NCBI RefSeq assembly: GCF_010093535.1
Contig: NW_022985174.1
Span: forward strand, 488,103 to 552,102
Length of the DNA stretch: 64,000 bases
DNA from: Lindgomyces ingoldianus
Taxonomy: Eukaryota > Ascomycota > Dothideomycetes > Pleosporales > Lindgomycetaceae
Direction of reading: 5' to 3'
Shown: positions 22,201 through 33,369 of the stretch, in pieces
Layout: every line of letters begins with the position of its first letter
How positions within the stretch are numbered: the first letter of the stretch is position 1
Made by a program: the position numbers and the translations under genes
The notes under the pieces: generated by a model
The model's database searches: none
Seen by the model: only the letters and a program-made list of their open reading frames with translations
What the model was told of the DNA's origin: nothing

Positions 22201-23258
22201 AAACAAAAGAGGCTGAAGGTTCCTCTTCGTCCTTCTGAAACTACTCTTTAAATAGCAGACAGGTCTATGTGGGTGCTGGAACTGGGCTTATGGGGAGTGG
22301 GTTGATAGAAATCTCGACCAGCGGGTTGAAGATACGAGCGATCACCACCTGGTAAGAAAAATGTTGATACATTCAAGACGTACGTGCTTCAAGACGTATA
22401 ACTGCGGGCATTTATTTTTCTACAATAATAATCATCGTCACCCCGGCTCATTCCCGATACATGAGTGATTCAGAACCCTATGGTCCATGACGGAATCGAA
22501 TGATTTTCGAGGCCTCGGCTGCTCATCTGCTATTTCAAATCAGCATAAAGATGATAACGGTTACATTTACATTCGAAGACCGTTGAGCCCATCTCCACAG
22601 ACACCGGCCTCTGGCCATGATCTCAAACCCTCTAGCTTTACAGCAGGATCGGAGCCATAGTGTTTATGAAGCTATTGGGAGCACCAGAGCCACGAGGGAC
22701 TGAGTTGATGGCTAAAATAGTGTACTTAGGGGTATACATGCAAAGAAAAGGGGTGGGTCTCGGAAAAATGCGACTATCGTGTTGTGCGTGACTACTGCAA
22801 GCAATATCGCTCGTATTTGCGACATAGAATTTAAGGCACTGAAGAAGATTTTGAAGAGGAATCTTGGATTTTCGACCCTGGCGGGTAATTCCGCTATATG
22901 CTGGACATAGAAGCTAGAACAACACACTCATAGATGAGATAAACTAGGGCTTTATGAACCCATCTCAGAGCCCACAGATTTCCTTGACCAAATACTGGTC
23001 CAAGTGCCGGGTTTCAGGTTCCCCATGAAGGGTGTTATTCAGGGCTTTGTTGCGCTACGAGAGAATGAAGTCAGAGTGTTGCTGAAAGAAGGAGAAAGAA
23101 GCCAGCTTTTAAAATGAACAATTGTATCACCCATTTAGGGTAAGGGGTTTTGGCCTTTCAGGTAATGAGGTGGAGTCCCGTATGGAAAAGAAGGTCTTAT
23201 GAATAGCCAATCCCACAATTATTCTTTGTTCCCGACATCAACTGAACTTAATCCCAGA
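19299..23258. other. 4-kb gene desert
   Basis: Short open frames on both strands, none with recognisable motifs, joinable exons or signal peptides. Base composition is mixed, with many TA-rich tracts. I looked for split genes like the neighbouring LPMO and found none. Confidence 0.45.
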
Positions 23259-24418
23259 TCAACCAGTCCACACAGGAGGGCCAGGAGGAACATATTTAAG
23301 CAAGCCTCCACTGATTACACCAGGTGTGAGTAGTGTCAAATCCATTTCTGGTGGGATTTGAATTCCTACCCCATCATGATTAGTCAATGCTCAATTGAAA
23401 TTGGCGGGGGTAGTACCTGGATCACTAATGTTGTATGCTCCAGGAAACTTGACAAATCTGGTCGGTGTTCCTAGACGTCTAGTATAAGCACTAACACGTG
23501 GAGAAGTACTGGATATGAAAGTGGATAAGAAACGAGAAGAGCATACCACCTCCAGGCCCAACAACCTTCACATGAGCGCAGTTGACATACCACTGACTCG
23601 TATTGAAGAGTCGGTACGGCTGGAACTGTTCGATTCGGAGGAGGTATTTTCCCGGTGGAGTGGTTTTTGGGATGGAGAAATTCCACTGTAGCATCGAAAA
23701 AGTTAGTCTAAAGCTGAGGTAGCTCTGGATTTTTATAAAAGCGACGCTCGGGAAGGAGTTATTGGAAAAGATATTACCCCATTCTTCCCTTTGAGCTTCC
23801 AAGCAGTATCACTCTTCGGCCCAATATATCCAACCTTGAACCAATCCCCTTTTCCATCATAATGCTCTAAATCATCGTTTGGGGCCCGAGACATGAATGC
23901 TTGGGCCGGTCCGTCGTGGAAGATGAGATCTTGGGTGGGTTGCTGCGTAAACCAGTGTGTCAGATATAGTCACGACAAGCTGTCGACCGGAGCTCTGCTC
24001 ACTTTAATAATCTCCGCAAGCTTAAACCCTACCTCACTTCCTGCAATCACAGTCGCCGTCTCCGTATTCGCAGCCGCCCTCTCAGCCGAGCGACCGCATA
24101 CCATGTTTGGAGAATAGATGTCGAAGAAGGGAACACGTTTGGCGTATTGTGGTATATTGGTTAGGTTTTCATAATCAGGTGCACCAGCTACATCACTAAG
24201 AAAATTTAGTCTAGCCCAGAGATATAGTACAGAAACAGGGTGTCGATACCGGACGTATTTCCATTCAGGCGCGATAGTGCCGTTGACGACGAAGTGCGCG
24301 AATGTTCCTAGGGACTAAGGCTAGTCTGAGCTGATGGAAGGAAGAGGAGGGACGTACCATGTGCCCAAACACCGTGTATGGAGAGAGACAGGAAGGCCAG
24401 TACAACGAGGATCTCCAT
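23259..24418 (-). CDS. AA9 lytic polysaccharide monooxygenase (seven exons)
   Basis: Exons 24418-24358, 24307-24250, 24195-24003, 23942-23778, 23685-23547, 23470-23417 and 23365-23259, with six introns of 50-92 nt, encode 258 aa in one frame. The signal peptide ends ...GVWA, leaving His1 of the copper histidine brace at the mature N-terminus. AA9 hallmarks follow: YVRDVAGAP, FFDIYSPNMVCGR, GSEVGF, the second brace His in IFHDGPAQAFMSRAP, GDWFKVGYIGP, IPKTTPPGKYLLRIEQ, the axial QWY-type site in SQWYVNCAHVKV, and the closing KFPGAYNISDPG and PGPPVWTG. The enzyme oxidatively cleaves cellulose or related beta-glucans outside the cell. There is no CBM. High intron density explains why no long open frame marks the gene. 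The His usual in the LRxEhIALH segment is replaced (LRIEQFQPY). Confidence 0.88.
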
Positions 24419-26375
24419 CGTGGTAGTAAGTGCATATAGCTATGGACGTTGCGAATTGATCTTCCGCAAAGGCAACAACGGGGCTATATAGAACGCCTAG
24501 ACGTGTCTCACTGTAATACTTACTACTGCGTCTAAATTATGCTTTCGAAATAGCCGTATATTAAACCCTGCGGAGAAGTAGCATGCGGGTGCTTGGAGGA
24601 GTCGGTTAAACCAGCGGGGCGTATGCGTAATAGAAGGCATGACCAGACTCTCGGGATAACACATCGTGAATATTGGATGTCTAAACCCCGTTTAACACGA
24701 TTAGTTATTTAAATACAATGGGACATGAGTAAGGGAAAGGAAGTAAGAGGCCAGTCCTTAGGAATAACGTACTGAGAACTTGGCGACTCGTCCTCGCCCG
24801 TCACAGTCCCACCATGATCGTCACTCCCGCAGCTATGGATTTAGTGCTGGCTTCTCCCAGCCAAATAATATAGAGCAATTGAACCTACACAAAACATACT
24901 CGATCACTTGATAACATCTTTAGTGAATAGAGAATACAGTAAAGCGACACTGATGCAGTAGTTGACATCTCGTGCAAGAGCCAATATGAGAACGCAAGCA
25001 CACATTTGTCCAAACGTATACTTGGAGAGATGATAAATCTGTGCACCTCTGGCGACCTTGTTGGAGTGTATAACGCCGGTATCCCTCCAACAGATCTCCA
25101 TACCTTCACACTTACCTTGGTGCCGATTACAGTCAATAAAAATCGGAACCAGTCAATGTATGTGTGCCGGGTAAGGAGAGAGATCAAAGCATAACGATAG
25201 ATTGGATCCTGAGTATGGACCACCTAAAGGCTCCTGGAAGCCTTTACAGCTGTGTTTGGAAAGATGAAGAAAAGTCCACAAGATCTATGACACTCACTAC
25301 CGGCTGTCAATGTTCACCGTCTCTACCAACGAGCGAGCGAGACTGGGTCGCTTCCCTAGAAACCGGCAGGTCTGGAGATGCTAAACCCGTCTTTTGCGAA
25401 TTTAGCAATTATTCATTTGAAATTCCAGAAATGAGAAAGCAATTTAGTTTTCCTCCCCGCACCACTCACAGATGCCTGAGGAGTCTCGTTAAATTTAGAA
25501 TCATGGGAGCGAATCCATGGGGATGGCAATTCAGAATTTTATAATCCCCCAGTCTCTAACATGCTCCTATCCAGTGGCTTAAACCAACCCAGCCCACACG
25601 GTTGAGTCCATTAATAATTTGGAAGGCATTTTATAGATGCTTAGATATAGCTATAAGTCGAGTTTTGTGTCGTTTTAGTCCAGTCCAGAAGAGCATATGC
25701 GTGAAACTTGTGGCTGAACTTTTTAGAAACAGACATGATTGTGTTGCGGTACACTTTTCCGAGAGGCTCGTACACACCATGTTTGCTATTTCACAGGTGT
25801 TAAGTCCCTAGTAGTAGTCAGAGTGATTTGTGAGGACTACAACCTAGGGCCGGAGCGTTTATATACCCGCCTCTCGGAGGAGGAAAGATAGTCAAACTTA
25901 TCGCGAAGGATCCCAAGACTCAGTGCTCGGTCAATGCTCGTGGAGGCCACGCATAGACCTTTATTCGGACATTGGAAAGAATTTCTTCACTGCGAAATGT
26001 GCCTAAGTTGGATAGACCCTAAAACTCAAAGCAAGACGTCTCCAATATGGAGGGTTAGAGTGCTCATAAAATCCCACCTACTTCGCTTAATGGTAGTGGA
26101 GGGGCTCTGGAGACATACGGCTATTAACCCAAGTGTGTGTAAACTAAGCTGACGAGAGGTCCAAGATGACGGGTAGGTGGGGCGTTGGGGATATTGAGGG
26201 TAGGGACGAGCGGGGTCCATCATGATCACCACACCCACCAAGGCAGTAGTGAGCAACGCTGAAAGAAATTGACGAAGGGCAGGCTTAGAACAAGACAGTT
26301 TGGACAGATAGATGTTCTTCCCATGAAACAACTACAAAGAATATACAGTGCTAGTAGATACTTCCCTCGTCTACC
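24419..26375. other. Intergenic; LPMO promoter, otherwise no gene seen
   Basis: About 2 kb between the LPMO start and the mS23 3' end. The first few hundred bases are the LPMO upstream region. The remainder shows only short frames without motifs. Confidence 0.45.
24484..24491 (-). promoter_or_regulatory. TATA box of the AA9 gene
   Basis: CTATATAG lies 66-73 bp upstream of the LPMO start codon. A GCGGGG hexamer at 24614-24619, further upstream, fits the CreA carbon-repressor consensus SYGGRG, as expected for a cellulolytic gene, but such a hexamer is common by chance. Confidence 0.45.
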
Positions 26376-27204
26376 TCACGGATGCAAAGCTGGCCCCCCC
26401 GACGCAGGTTGAGCCTCTTTCAATTCCGACACAGCTGGCTGGACCTCCTCTAGAGCTTCTTCCAGTTCCGGAGCACTCAGCTCATCCTGCGGGCCGGAGA
26501 ACATCTGCGCGCGAGTTTGCTGCTCATCCTCGATCTGCCGCTCAGCCCAGGCCTTCCAGCTCTCCCATGTTCTGTCTTCCAATTCCATACCAATCTCTAG
26601 TGGGCCCTTGCCAAAGTATGCGCCGGTGGATAAAGCTTCTTCTTTAGCCACCCGTTGCCGGATTTCTTCGAGGTGTCGGTGCTGGTAGAATTCGCGACGA
26701 GCGACGTCGTAAGCTTTGGCTTTGGGATATTGTTTATGCTTCATGAGCCACATTTGGCGCTGGACGACACTGTAGCATACATATCAGTATTATACCAGTA
26801 TTATATCAGTTTTCGGCCGCGCTGTGGATAGGCATGCCAACCCACCTCTCGCCATCCAACTGCTTCCCCGGCTGCACAATTTTACTCCAGTCATAGCCCT
26901 TCGCATCATTCCCACTATCCTCGACTAATATCCTCGGCCTCGCTAATTCCCACGGGTGGTCTCCGAAGAACTCGGACCGTAGCTTGTCTTCTGGGTGGTG
27001 GATTGGGAGGGGTTGGAACATGCGGCTTGGCTTCTTTCCGCCTTTCGGCCGCGGGGCGCGGAGAATGGGCCGCGCGAGAGTTTCTGAGGGCGGGATATTG
27101 CCAATGGTGTCGTACCAGCACGGGAGGGAGGCATTGCGTTTGGTATCGAAGAGGGCTTTAGCGGTTTGGCGGACGCGGAGGGGACGGAAGTCGTAGCGGC
27201 CCAT
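26376..27204 (-). CDS. RSM25: Mitochondrial small-subunit ribosomal protein mS23 (Rsm25)
   Basis: Two exons, 27204-26846 and 26769-26376 (76-nt intron), 250 aa. The start MGRYDFRPLRVRQTAKALF and the segment LDGE-S-VVQRQMWLMKHK, created by the splice, are characteristic of fungal mS23/Rsm25. The first residues are basic and amphipathic, suitable for mitochondrial import. The C-terminal ~60 residues are Glu/Pro/Ala-rich and poorly conserved. The protein is a component of the mitochondrial 37S subunit. It is divergently transcribed from the PPR gene, which is probably also mitochondrial. Confidence 0.88.
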
Positions 27205-27557
27205 TGTGGGCGGAGAGGGTTGTTGCAGCGCAGTATATGGCGCGCGTTATAGAGTTAGTATATTCCCCAATACGATTGAAGAGTATTCAGACACTAGGGA
27301 AGCCGCAATGAGATGTGGTTGTGCTGTCGAGGCTCTCACCAGGTCGCAGAGAAGCGCCGGAGTGCGGAACTTGCCGATGAAGAAAAGTTCCCAGGCCATA
27401 GATCGCATCGAATCGCCTCGCCATCAAGCTTCACCCCTCCACAAACGCCACTGCTCTCAGTCGGACCTGGTCAATGGGTCTTTTCTGATCCCTTGGATTC
27501 CTTTTGTAAATGGAAACCCGTCGCACGACCTCTCGTTGACACAATGATCTCCATCTC
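27205..27557. promoter_or_regulatory. Bidirectional promoter region, mS23 / PPR
   Basis: 353 bp between opposed starts of two mitochondrial-expression genes. No TATA box is evident. Shared control is inferred from the arrangement. Confidence 0.4.
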
Positions 27558-29327
27558 ATGTCCCTTTTCCACACCCTCGAGAGGACGACCAACACAGTTG
27601 TCTCCAACGTAGGGCGACCGATATTGACTTTTCTATGTCCCTCCTTGTTGTCGCGCCCCTTCCGACGCATGTTCCGCCCATCCGCCGCAGATAGACGGCC
27701 GAGAATATCGCTGCCATCCACCGAACTCATGGACACTCTCTTCATCCAGGCATTGGCGTGTGCGGGATCCTGCGAGCAACATGCAAGGCAGATATCGACT
27801 ATGCGAAAAATCATACCATTCGCATCAAAACACCATAAGATCCGACGGAAGAGCACGTTCAATGACGATCGGCGAGAATTCCAATCCTCCCGTTCCGAAC
27901 GTCGCCCTTTCAATAGATTCAAGAAGTTTGCGGAGAGGGAATTGAAGGCATTAGTGGACTACTATGGCATTCAATTAGATTCCGGCCCGGAAGGAGACCA
28001 GTTCGTGGATGATGGGCCGCTTATATGGAACATTGGGGACGAGCACCAGCCCTGGCCTGTGCGTGAAGAACTTCACAAGGCATACATTGAGAAATTGGTG
28101 GAACTGTTGGTGGATGAAGAAACCCCGCACAAAGAGGTCTACTCCACTTATAAATTGCTTCCATCTCCCGGCGTGGTCTATCTCGACATCAAAACAATCC
28201 GCGCCCTTCTCCACCATCTCTCCATCGTAGAGCGAGCGGACCAACTCTCCATGCAGCGTTTTCTTTCTATATTAGACGACATGAAAGATGCACACATCCA
28301 CATCATCCGCTCGGAATGGACCTCTGCTATTTACTTTGCAGGACGCTTCATGGGCAAGGTATCCGAAGACGAAGTCGAATCGTCACTCTTCATCTGGCGG
28401 GAAATGGAGAAACGCGCCGGCCTAAAAGGCGGCACTGTCACCATGAGCGTTCTCTTCGACATCTGCGTTAAGGCTGGAAAGTATACTTTAGCCGAAGCCT
28501 TCCTAAAAGAGATCCAGGCCCGGAAGCTCAAGATCCATCGGCACTTTCGTGTGAGTCTGATATATTACTATGGCGTTCTGCAGAACGGGAACGGTGTTCG
28601 AAAAACATACCAGGACCTCGTCTCTGCGGGCGACATTGTAGACACCGTCGTCATGAACGCCGTCATAGCAGCCCTGTTCCGAGCCGGGGAGCCCGCAGCC
28701 GCCGAACACGTCTTCGAACGCATGAAGCGCTTGCATGCGACCAAAAAAAACCCGAAACCGCCTCCTCGGCGCTGGCGTGATGCCCGCAAATTCGGTCTCG
28801 ATCTTACATACAACGGCAGACGTTTTCACGAGCAAAAAGACGCCGAAGCACTCAAAAACGCCCAGGACTTCGCCCCTATAGCTCCAGATACACGAACCTA
28901 TGGTCTCCTGATTCGACACTATGCAGCCATAGCCGGCAACATCGACCGTGTAACCGAACTCCTCAATGAAATGCATTTAAACAGCATCCCACCTGACGGC
29001 ACCATCTTCATTGTCATCCTCTATGGGTTTTCCTCCTTCGGGGGCGTACGCTACTCCTCCTGGACCCGCGACCGTCTCGAATCCCTATGGCAACAGTATC
29101 TCCAAGCCACGCAAATCGGCGCTCAGAGAACATGGATTAGTTCGATGGCGGTCGTTGCCGCGTTGAAGGCGTTTAAGAAGTGTACGGATAGCGAGAGGAC
29201 GCTGAAAGCTTGGGAAGAGGTGAGGAGGGTTTGGGATCCAACGCCTGAGGAAGTGGAGATGTGTTTGAAGGCGTTGAGAAGGCTGGTTCCAGAACAAGGG
29301 TTCTTTGAGGGGAATGTGCGCAGGTGA
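27558..29327 (+). CDS. Pentatricopeptide-repeat protein, probably mitochondrial
   Basis: A single exon of 589 aa. The first ~110 residues are rich in Arg, Ser and Leu with almost no acidic residues until later, as in a mitochondrial presequence. From ~200 onward the sequence is alpha-helical with PPR-like units, for example TMSVLFDICVKAGKYTLAEAFLKEIQAR, VVMNAVIAALFRAGEPAAAEHVFERMKR and TYGLLIRHYAAIAGNIDRVTELLNEM. PPR proteins bind organellar RNA and act in processing, stability or translation. The specific target is unknown. An earlier start is possible, but this ATG gives a plausible presequence. Confidence 0.8.
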   Translation: MSLFHTLERTTNTVVSNVGRPILTFLCPSLLSRPFRRMFRPSAADRRPRISLPSTELMDTLFIQALACAGSCEQHARQISTMRKIIPFASKHHKIRRKSTFNDDRREFQSSRSERRPFNRFKKFAERELKALVDYYGIQLDSGPEGDQFVDDGPLIWNIGDEHQPWPVREELHKAYIEKLVELLVDEETPHKEVYSTYKLLPSPGVVYLDIKTIRALLHHLSIVERADQLSMQRFLSILDDMKDAHIHIIRSEWTSAIYFAGRFMGKVSEDEVESSLFIWREMEKRAGLKGGTVTMSVLFDICVKAGKYTLAEAFLKEIQARKLKIHRHFRVSLIYYYGVLQNGNGVRKTYQDLVSAGDIVDTVVMNAVIAALFRAGEPAAAEHVFERMKRLHATKKNPKPPPRRWRDARKFGLDLTYNGRRFHEQKDAEALKNAQDFAPIAPDTRTYGLLIRHYAAIAGNIDRVTELLNEMHLNSIPPDGTIFIVILYGFSSFGGVRYSSWTRDRLESLWQQYLQATQIGAQRTWISSMAVVAALKAFKKCTDSERTLKAWEEVRRVWDPTPEEVEMCLKALRRLVPEQGFFEGNVRR

Positions 29328-30468
29328 AGATGTGGTGTTTTGATTGTGTGTATACGTGTACAATAACAAGTAAAAATTTAGGTAGCAATGATTGGTAGAG
29401 AACATTGATGCATATAGATGCCTTTGGAGGAGAACATCCATATACTACAATGCCATTATTTACTGCACACTTGCTTACAGGTGTTCCTAGCTGCTTCCCT
29501 GTTTGGAACCTATCCACGCTCGCCCCTTCCAGCTTCCTCGCCATTTCCAGCTTCCACTGCACCTTTCTCTTCTCTGCCCTCCACCCTCTAGGCCTTACCC
29601 CGTCATCATAGCCCATCCTATCCGTTTCAATTCTATTAGTGTCGCCTATAGATATTAAACACACACAAGATCAACTCAGGAAGGTTGCAGAAAAACCCCA
29701 ATCCTGGTTCGGTAGGGATCTCCCGATGGAACTGTGCAGCGGTCAGGACCTAAGATGGCTCGGAGCCTAAGTCCATGCAGGCCGCGTGTAAACTCTTTCC
29801 TTTCTTTTTAGGAGGGAAGGGGTCGGAGGAAAGAATCTGGGAGAATTGCATTATACAGCCCTTCAAATCACGGTCTCGAGGTTTGTCCCACCAATGTTAA
29901 GGTAGTAGTGATTGTCAGCCTGCATCACGAAATAGGGTTCAGGCGGTCCTCAGCTGAGGGTTGGTGAACTATAAGTCAACACCACATTACATTCATCCAA
30001 AATTTCAATTGGAAGAATTCTCATTATCATTCAGCTGCGGCCGTACCAGAATCTCAGTACAAGATATTTTACTTTAATGTCATTATTTGGTGTGGAGGTG
30101 GTTTACTCATGTCCATATGCACACCAGGTGTTGAGTATGGAATCTGGCAAGAGGCAAGATGCGGAGACATCATTGTGCCGAGGCATTTCTTAATTATTCC
30201 TCAAAATATAATCGTATACGGCGTTGACAACCCAATTCCGGGGCGCGTGAACCAGCGATGTGGAGAAGTTGATTAGTGAACTGGATGATTAGTATTCGGT
30301 CCCAGGGCATCCACGAGGCCGTCATCAAGTTTGCCGGTATAAAGGAGAAGTTGAATTTAAACTTAAAGCCACAACACAAGCGAAACAACGTCTAAAGGTA
30401 ACTCTAAGCATATCAGCAAACCAGCAAACCAGTAAAATACCAGCTCGTTCTACATCAAACACTACGCA
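29328..30468. other. Intergenic, no gene seen
   Basis: 1.1 kb between the PPR gene and the tautomerase. Open frames on the minus strand at 29085-29664 are shadows of the PPR gene or lack motifs. The last few hundred bases should hold the tautomerase promoter. Confidence 0.5.
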
Positions 30469-30957
30469 ATGCCTCTCTGGATAATCTACCATCCACCCAC
30501 CACCTTCACCACCCCCTCCACCAAATCCGCCCTCTCACAGGCCATAACCAAAATCTATACCGCTGCCAACCTCCCCGCCTTCTACGTAAACGTCCTCTTC
30601 ATCCCCATCGAACCCAACTCCTACTACATTGGTGGCGTCTCCCGCCCCTCCGCGTCCGCGAAACCCTGGATCCGCATCACGATCCAGAATATCGCTCGCA
30701 CGTTGCCGAACGAGGAAGTGCGGGACAAGTTCTTGGGTAGGATTGATGAGGCACTGAAGCCGTTTATTGAAGACCAAGGGTATGATTGGGAGTACAGCGT
30801 TGAGGAGACTAGGAGGGATTTGTGGAAGATGAATGGGCTTGTACCGCCGATGCCGGGGACGAAGGCTGAGGCGAAGTGGGCTGAGGAGAATAGGGCTGTT
30901 AAGTTCGAGAAGGAGGAGGGGGGCCTGGGAGAGGGGCAGGTATGGGGTGGGAAGTGA
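30469..30957 (+). CDS. Tautomerase (cis-CaaD / oxalocrotonate tautomerase-like)
   Basis: A single exon of 162 aa beginning Met-Pro, so Pro2 becomes the catalytic N-terminal proline. The fold signature is that of the fungal Tautomerase_3 family: MPLWIIYHPP, AITKIYTAANLPAFYVNVLFI, YYIGG, IRITIQNIARTLP and a C-terminal WEYSVEETRRDLWKMNGLVPP. Related enzymes isomerise or dehalogenate small unsaturated acids. The C-terminal ~25 residues (KFEKEEGGLGEGQVWGG) are a flexible tail. It is convergent with the NmrA-like gene (150 bp apart), so the two may not be co-regulated. The natural substrate is unknown. Confidence 0.87.
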   Translation: MPLWIIYHPPTTFTTPSTKSALSQAITKIYTAANLPAFYVNVLFIPIEPNSYYIGGVSRPSASAKPWIRITIQNIARTLPNEEVRDKFLGRIDEALKPFIEDQGYDWEYSVEETRRDLWKMNGLVPPMPGTKAEAKWAEENRAVKFEKEEGGLGEGQVWGGK

Positions 30958-31107
30958 ATGGGAAAAACAGGGGAAGGAGGTAGAAATGTTTGTAGAGAGA
31001 GGGAGGTTGCGGAGGGAATTGTATGGTACTATTCTATCATTTTGAGCGGTTCTAGGTGTTAGAGATGGAAATTATGTTAGAATTATTGGCCAGCCTCCAA
31101 CTTACTC

Positions 31108-32025
31108 TTATTTTTGCCCCTCAACTGCATCCCTAAGGACACTCTCCAAATCCTCCTCTTCAAGGCCCAATAGGCCATTTGCAAAGCCTTCCTTCCCTCT
31201 CCAATCACTACTCACAATGCCCCAAGGACTAACGACTTCCTCAGTCGCCTCCTTATCACCCGCCAACATCCTCCGTCTCGCCTCTGGAATCAATACTTTA
31301 GTATCCTGTTGTATCCTCTCCCACTTCTCGCCCGTGAGCCTCTCGAGAATAGCGAGAACAGCAAGCTGAGTTGTCGAATGACTGTGAATATACAACAGCT
31401 GGTTCTCTGTTTCCTTCGGCCTTTCCAGGACCCTCACAACCGCCTTTCCAATAAACCCCAAATTCGAAGCCGAAAACGTGACATCCCCACCATCCAAGAG
31501 ATAAGCCTTCCTCGCCCTCACATCAAATTTCATCAATCGTGTCGCCATCCCATAGTCAAAGAAATGCCCGGTCACAAGACTCGTCCACGTCATCTTTCCC
31601 ATACCTTCTTCCCTCTCTTTCCCACAAACCTCCTGCAAAAACTCTCGCACGCGCTTCTTGCCTTCCATAAGCGGGAGCAGCTGATTCGTAGCTTCATCTG
31701 CAGAATCACAGCTCCCGAATTCCGCGGGCATGACGCGTTGCACGCCGGCGTTGAAGGCGGCTTCAATGAGGCGTTTTTGTTCGGAGACGTACGAACCTGC
31801 GATTGTCATTACAAGCGCATCAATGGCGTGTGAGCGGAAGAGGGTGGTGAGGGTTGGGACATTGAGATCATCCGGTATGGTAATTGTGCTGGTGTTTGGG
31901 TATGTGGATTTTGAGGATGCGCGGTTGAGAACGAAGACTTCGAATGGGGAGGATTGGAGGGCATGGAGGACGGATGGACCCAGGGTGCCGGCGGCCCCGA
32001 TTAGGGCGACGTTTTTAATTGGCAT
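31108..32025 (-). CDS. NmrA-like / isoflavone-reductase-like NAD(P)-binding protein
   Basis: A single exon of 305 aa. The N-terminus IKNVALIGAAGTLGPSVL is a Rossmann GxxGxxG dinucleotide site, followed by FEVFVLNRASS, the end of the second strand. MPAEFGSCD and SLVTGHFFDYGMATRLM are typical of the PCBER/isoflavone-reductase-like subgroup common in fungi. The family includes reductases of secondary metabolites and redox-sensing regulators such as NmrA. No signal peptide is present. The length is normal for the family (~300-320 aa). Which role applies cannot be decided. Confidence 0.87.
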   Translation of the reverse strand: MPIKNVALIGAAGTLGPSVLHALQSSPFEVFVLNRASSKSTYPNTSTITIPDDLNVPTLTTLFRSHAIDALVMTIAGSYVSEQKRLIEAAFNAGVQRVMPAEFGSCDSADEATNQLLPLMEGKKRVREFLQEVCGKEREEGMGKMTWTSLVTGHFFDYGMATRLMKFDVRARKAYLLDGGDVTFSASNLGFIGKAVVRVLERPKETENQLLYIHSHSTTQLAVLAILERLTGEKWERIQQDTKVLIPEARRRMLAGDKEATEEVVSPWGIVSSDWRGKEGFANGLLGLEEEDLESVLRDAVEGQK

Positions 32026-32703
32026 TCTGGCTTAGGGGGGTGGATTGAATCGGGACTAGAAAGAGCTCGTAGGTGGGATACTTTGTGCTGGAATCTTAGG
32101 TTTACGCTAAGTTGTAACGGATCCGAGGGGTGCGAAGTGAGAAGGTTTGGGAAGGAGAGGTGGAGTCGTGGTGAGCGAAACCGATTTCGGTGGCGCAAGG
32201 ATTGAGATTTAGGAGAACCTTTTCACTCGACTTGAAGAAGGGCAAAATTAGTGGTCTCTATACAAACAGTCATCAAAGGGTGCTGATAACAGACGGAGAG
32301 TTCTCGGAGTTAGGCTCGGAGTTGGGAGTTTCTCGGATTGGAGGTAAAGCTTTTGACTTCTCGAGTGATCGAAGTGCCCGAGTCACCTCTTTACCTGCAA
32401 GTATTAATTCTAAGCCCTGCGGTTTTTCCTTTGACGACTGCTCTTATAATTTGTGGAACTGAGCGGGTTGAAGGAGCGCGAGGTGATTTATAGATGCTTA
32501 ACTAATTAGGGCTGGCGAGATTGCAGAAGCACGTGACCTTAAGACTCAGCCGTAGAGTACGCTGTTTATTGCTGCACCAAGCGTACAGGGAGCTATTTCA
32601 ATGATGTAATTGTGGATATATGCATTTGGCGATATGGGTGTCTCCTGGTTTACAAGCAGCGAATTTCCAAGCATCCCCTAACGCTATTGACCTTATCCAT
32701 TCT
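32026..32703. other. Intergenic, no gene seen
   Basis: 678 bp containing the NmrA-like promoter and the 3' flank of the next minus-strand gene. No other feature is supported. Confidence 0.45.
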
Positions 32704-33369
32704 TCACAGCCAGTTGCGCCGACCTTTCTCTTTAAGTATCAGCTTCAAAACAGCAAGAATTCTATCCTCTTCTTCGGCCGTAAACCACTGTTTCCGAGGA
32801 ATAAAATCTTTAGCATCAAGAAGCGCACCATTAACTATCCGGGCAAGCGTAGATAGACTTCCATCGTTGTCGTATATGTGGTGGATCACATCGCGCGAAA
32901 TCGAACCCTTCAACCCTCCTATAGCGGCATTAAGAAGAGCTATGCGGGAGATGGTGTCTGCGATCCTCTCGATCTCGCGGAGATCTTCTACCTCTTTCAC
33001 CGATATCAGCCTGATAGGGAACTCTGACCTAGCATTTAATGCCAGTGCAATTTTTGAGAAAATATCTAAGTAATCCGATGGACTATCGTATTTTGGAAGT
33101 GGATCTTTTGTGGCGGCGAGCTTGGTCAACAGTGTCTGGAGGGCGTTGAGATGCTGGCACGGTTCTGAGTCCTGGCCATCGCAGTGCAGTTGAAGTCGTT
33201 TCTTGAGTGCAATGGCGGTAGATTCTAATGAGTCGCAATCAAGCTCTAGGACAATTTCGTCGCGAAGATCTCGTACTCTTCTTTTTCCGGGGTTTTCTTC
33301 CTCTTCTAAATCCTCGTCTTCATCGTCGTGATAAAAGCATTCTGGCCCATGAGTTACCCGGGCAGACAT
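32704..33369 (-). CDS. Hypothetical protein, helical, acidic N-terminus
   Basis: A single exon of 221 aa from ATG 33369; the longer frame upstream begins with TTG and is not used. An acidic run (YHDDEDEDLEEEENPGKRRVRD) at residues ~13-35 precedes a predominantly helical region with many Leu/Ile (LIVNGALL-type segments, DLREIERIADTISRIALLNAAIGGLKG) and a basic end (KEKGRRNWL). A cluster of Cys and His (LHCDGQDSEPCQHL) is not a recognised zinc motif. No signal peptide or membrane helix. I do not recognise the family; conservation would be needed to confirm that it is a gene. Confidence 0.6.
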   Translation of the reverse strand: MSARVTHGPECFYHDDEDEDLEEEENPGKRRVRDLRDEIVLELDCDSLESTAIALKKRLQLHCDGQDSEPCQHLNALQTLLTKLAATKDPLPKYDSPSDYLDIFSKIALALNARSEFPIRLISVKEVEDLREIERIADTISRIALLNAAIGGLKGSISRDVIHHIYDNDGSLSTLARIVNGALLDAKDFIPRKQWFTAEEEDRILAVLKLILKEKGRRNWL

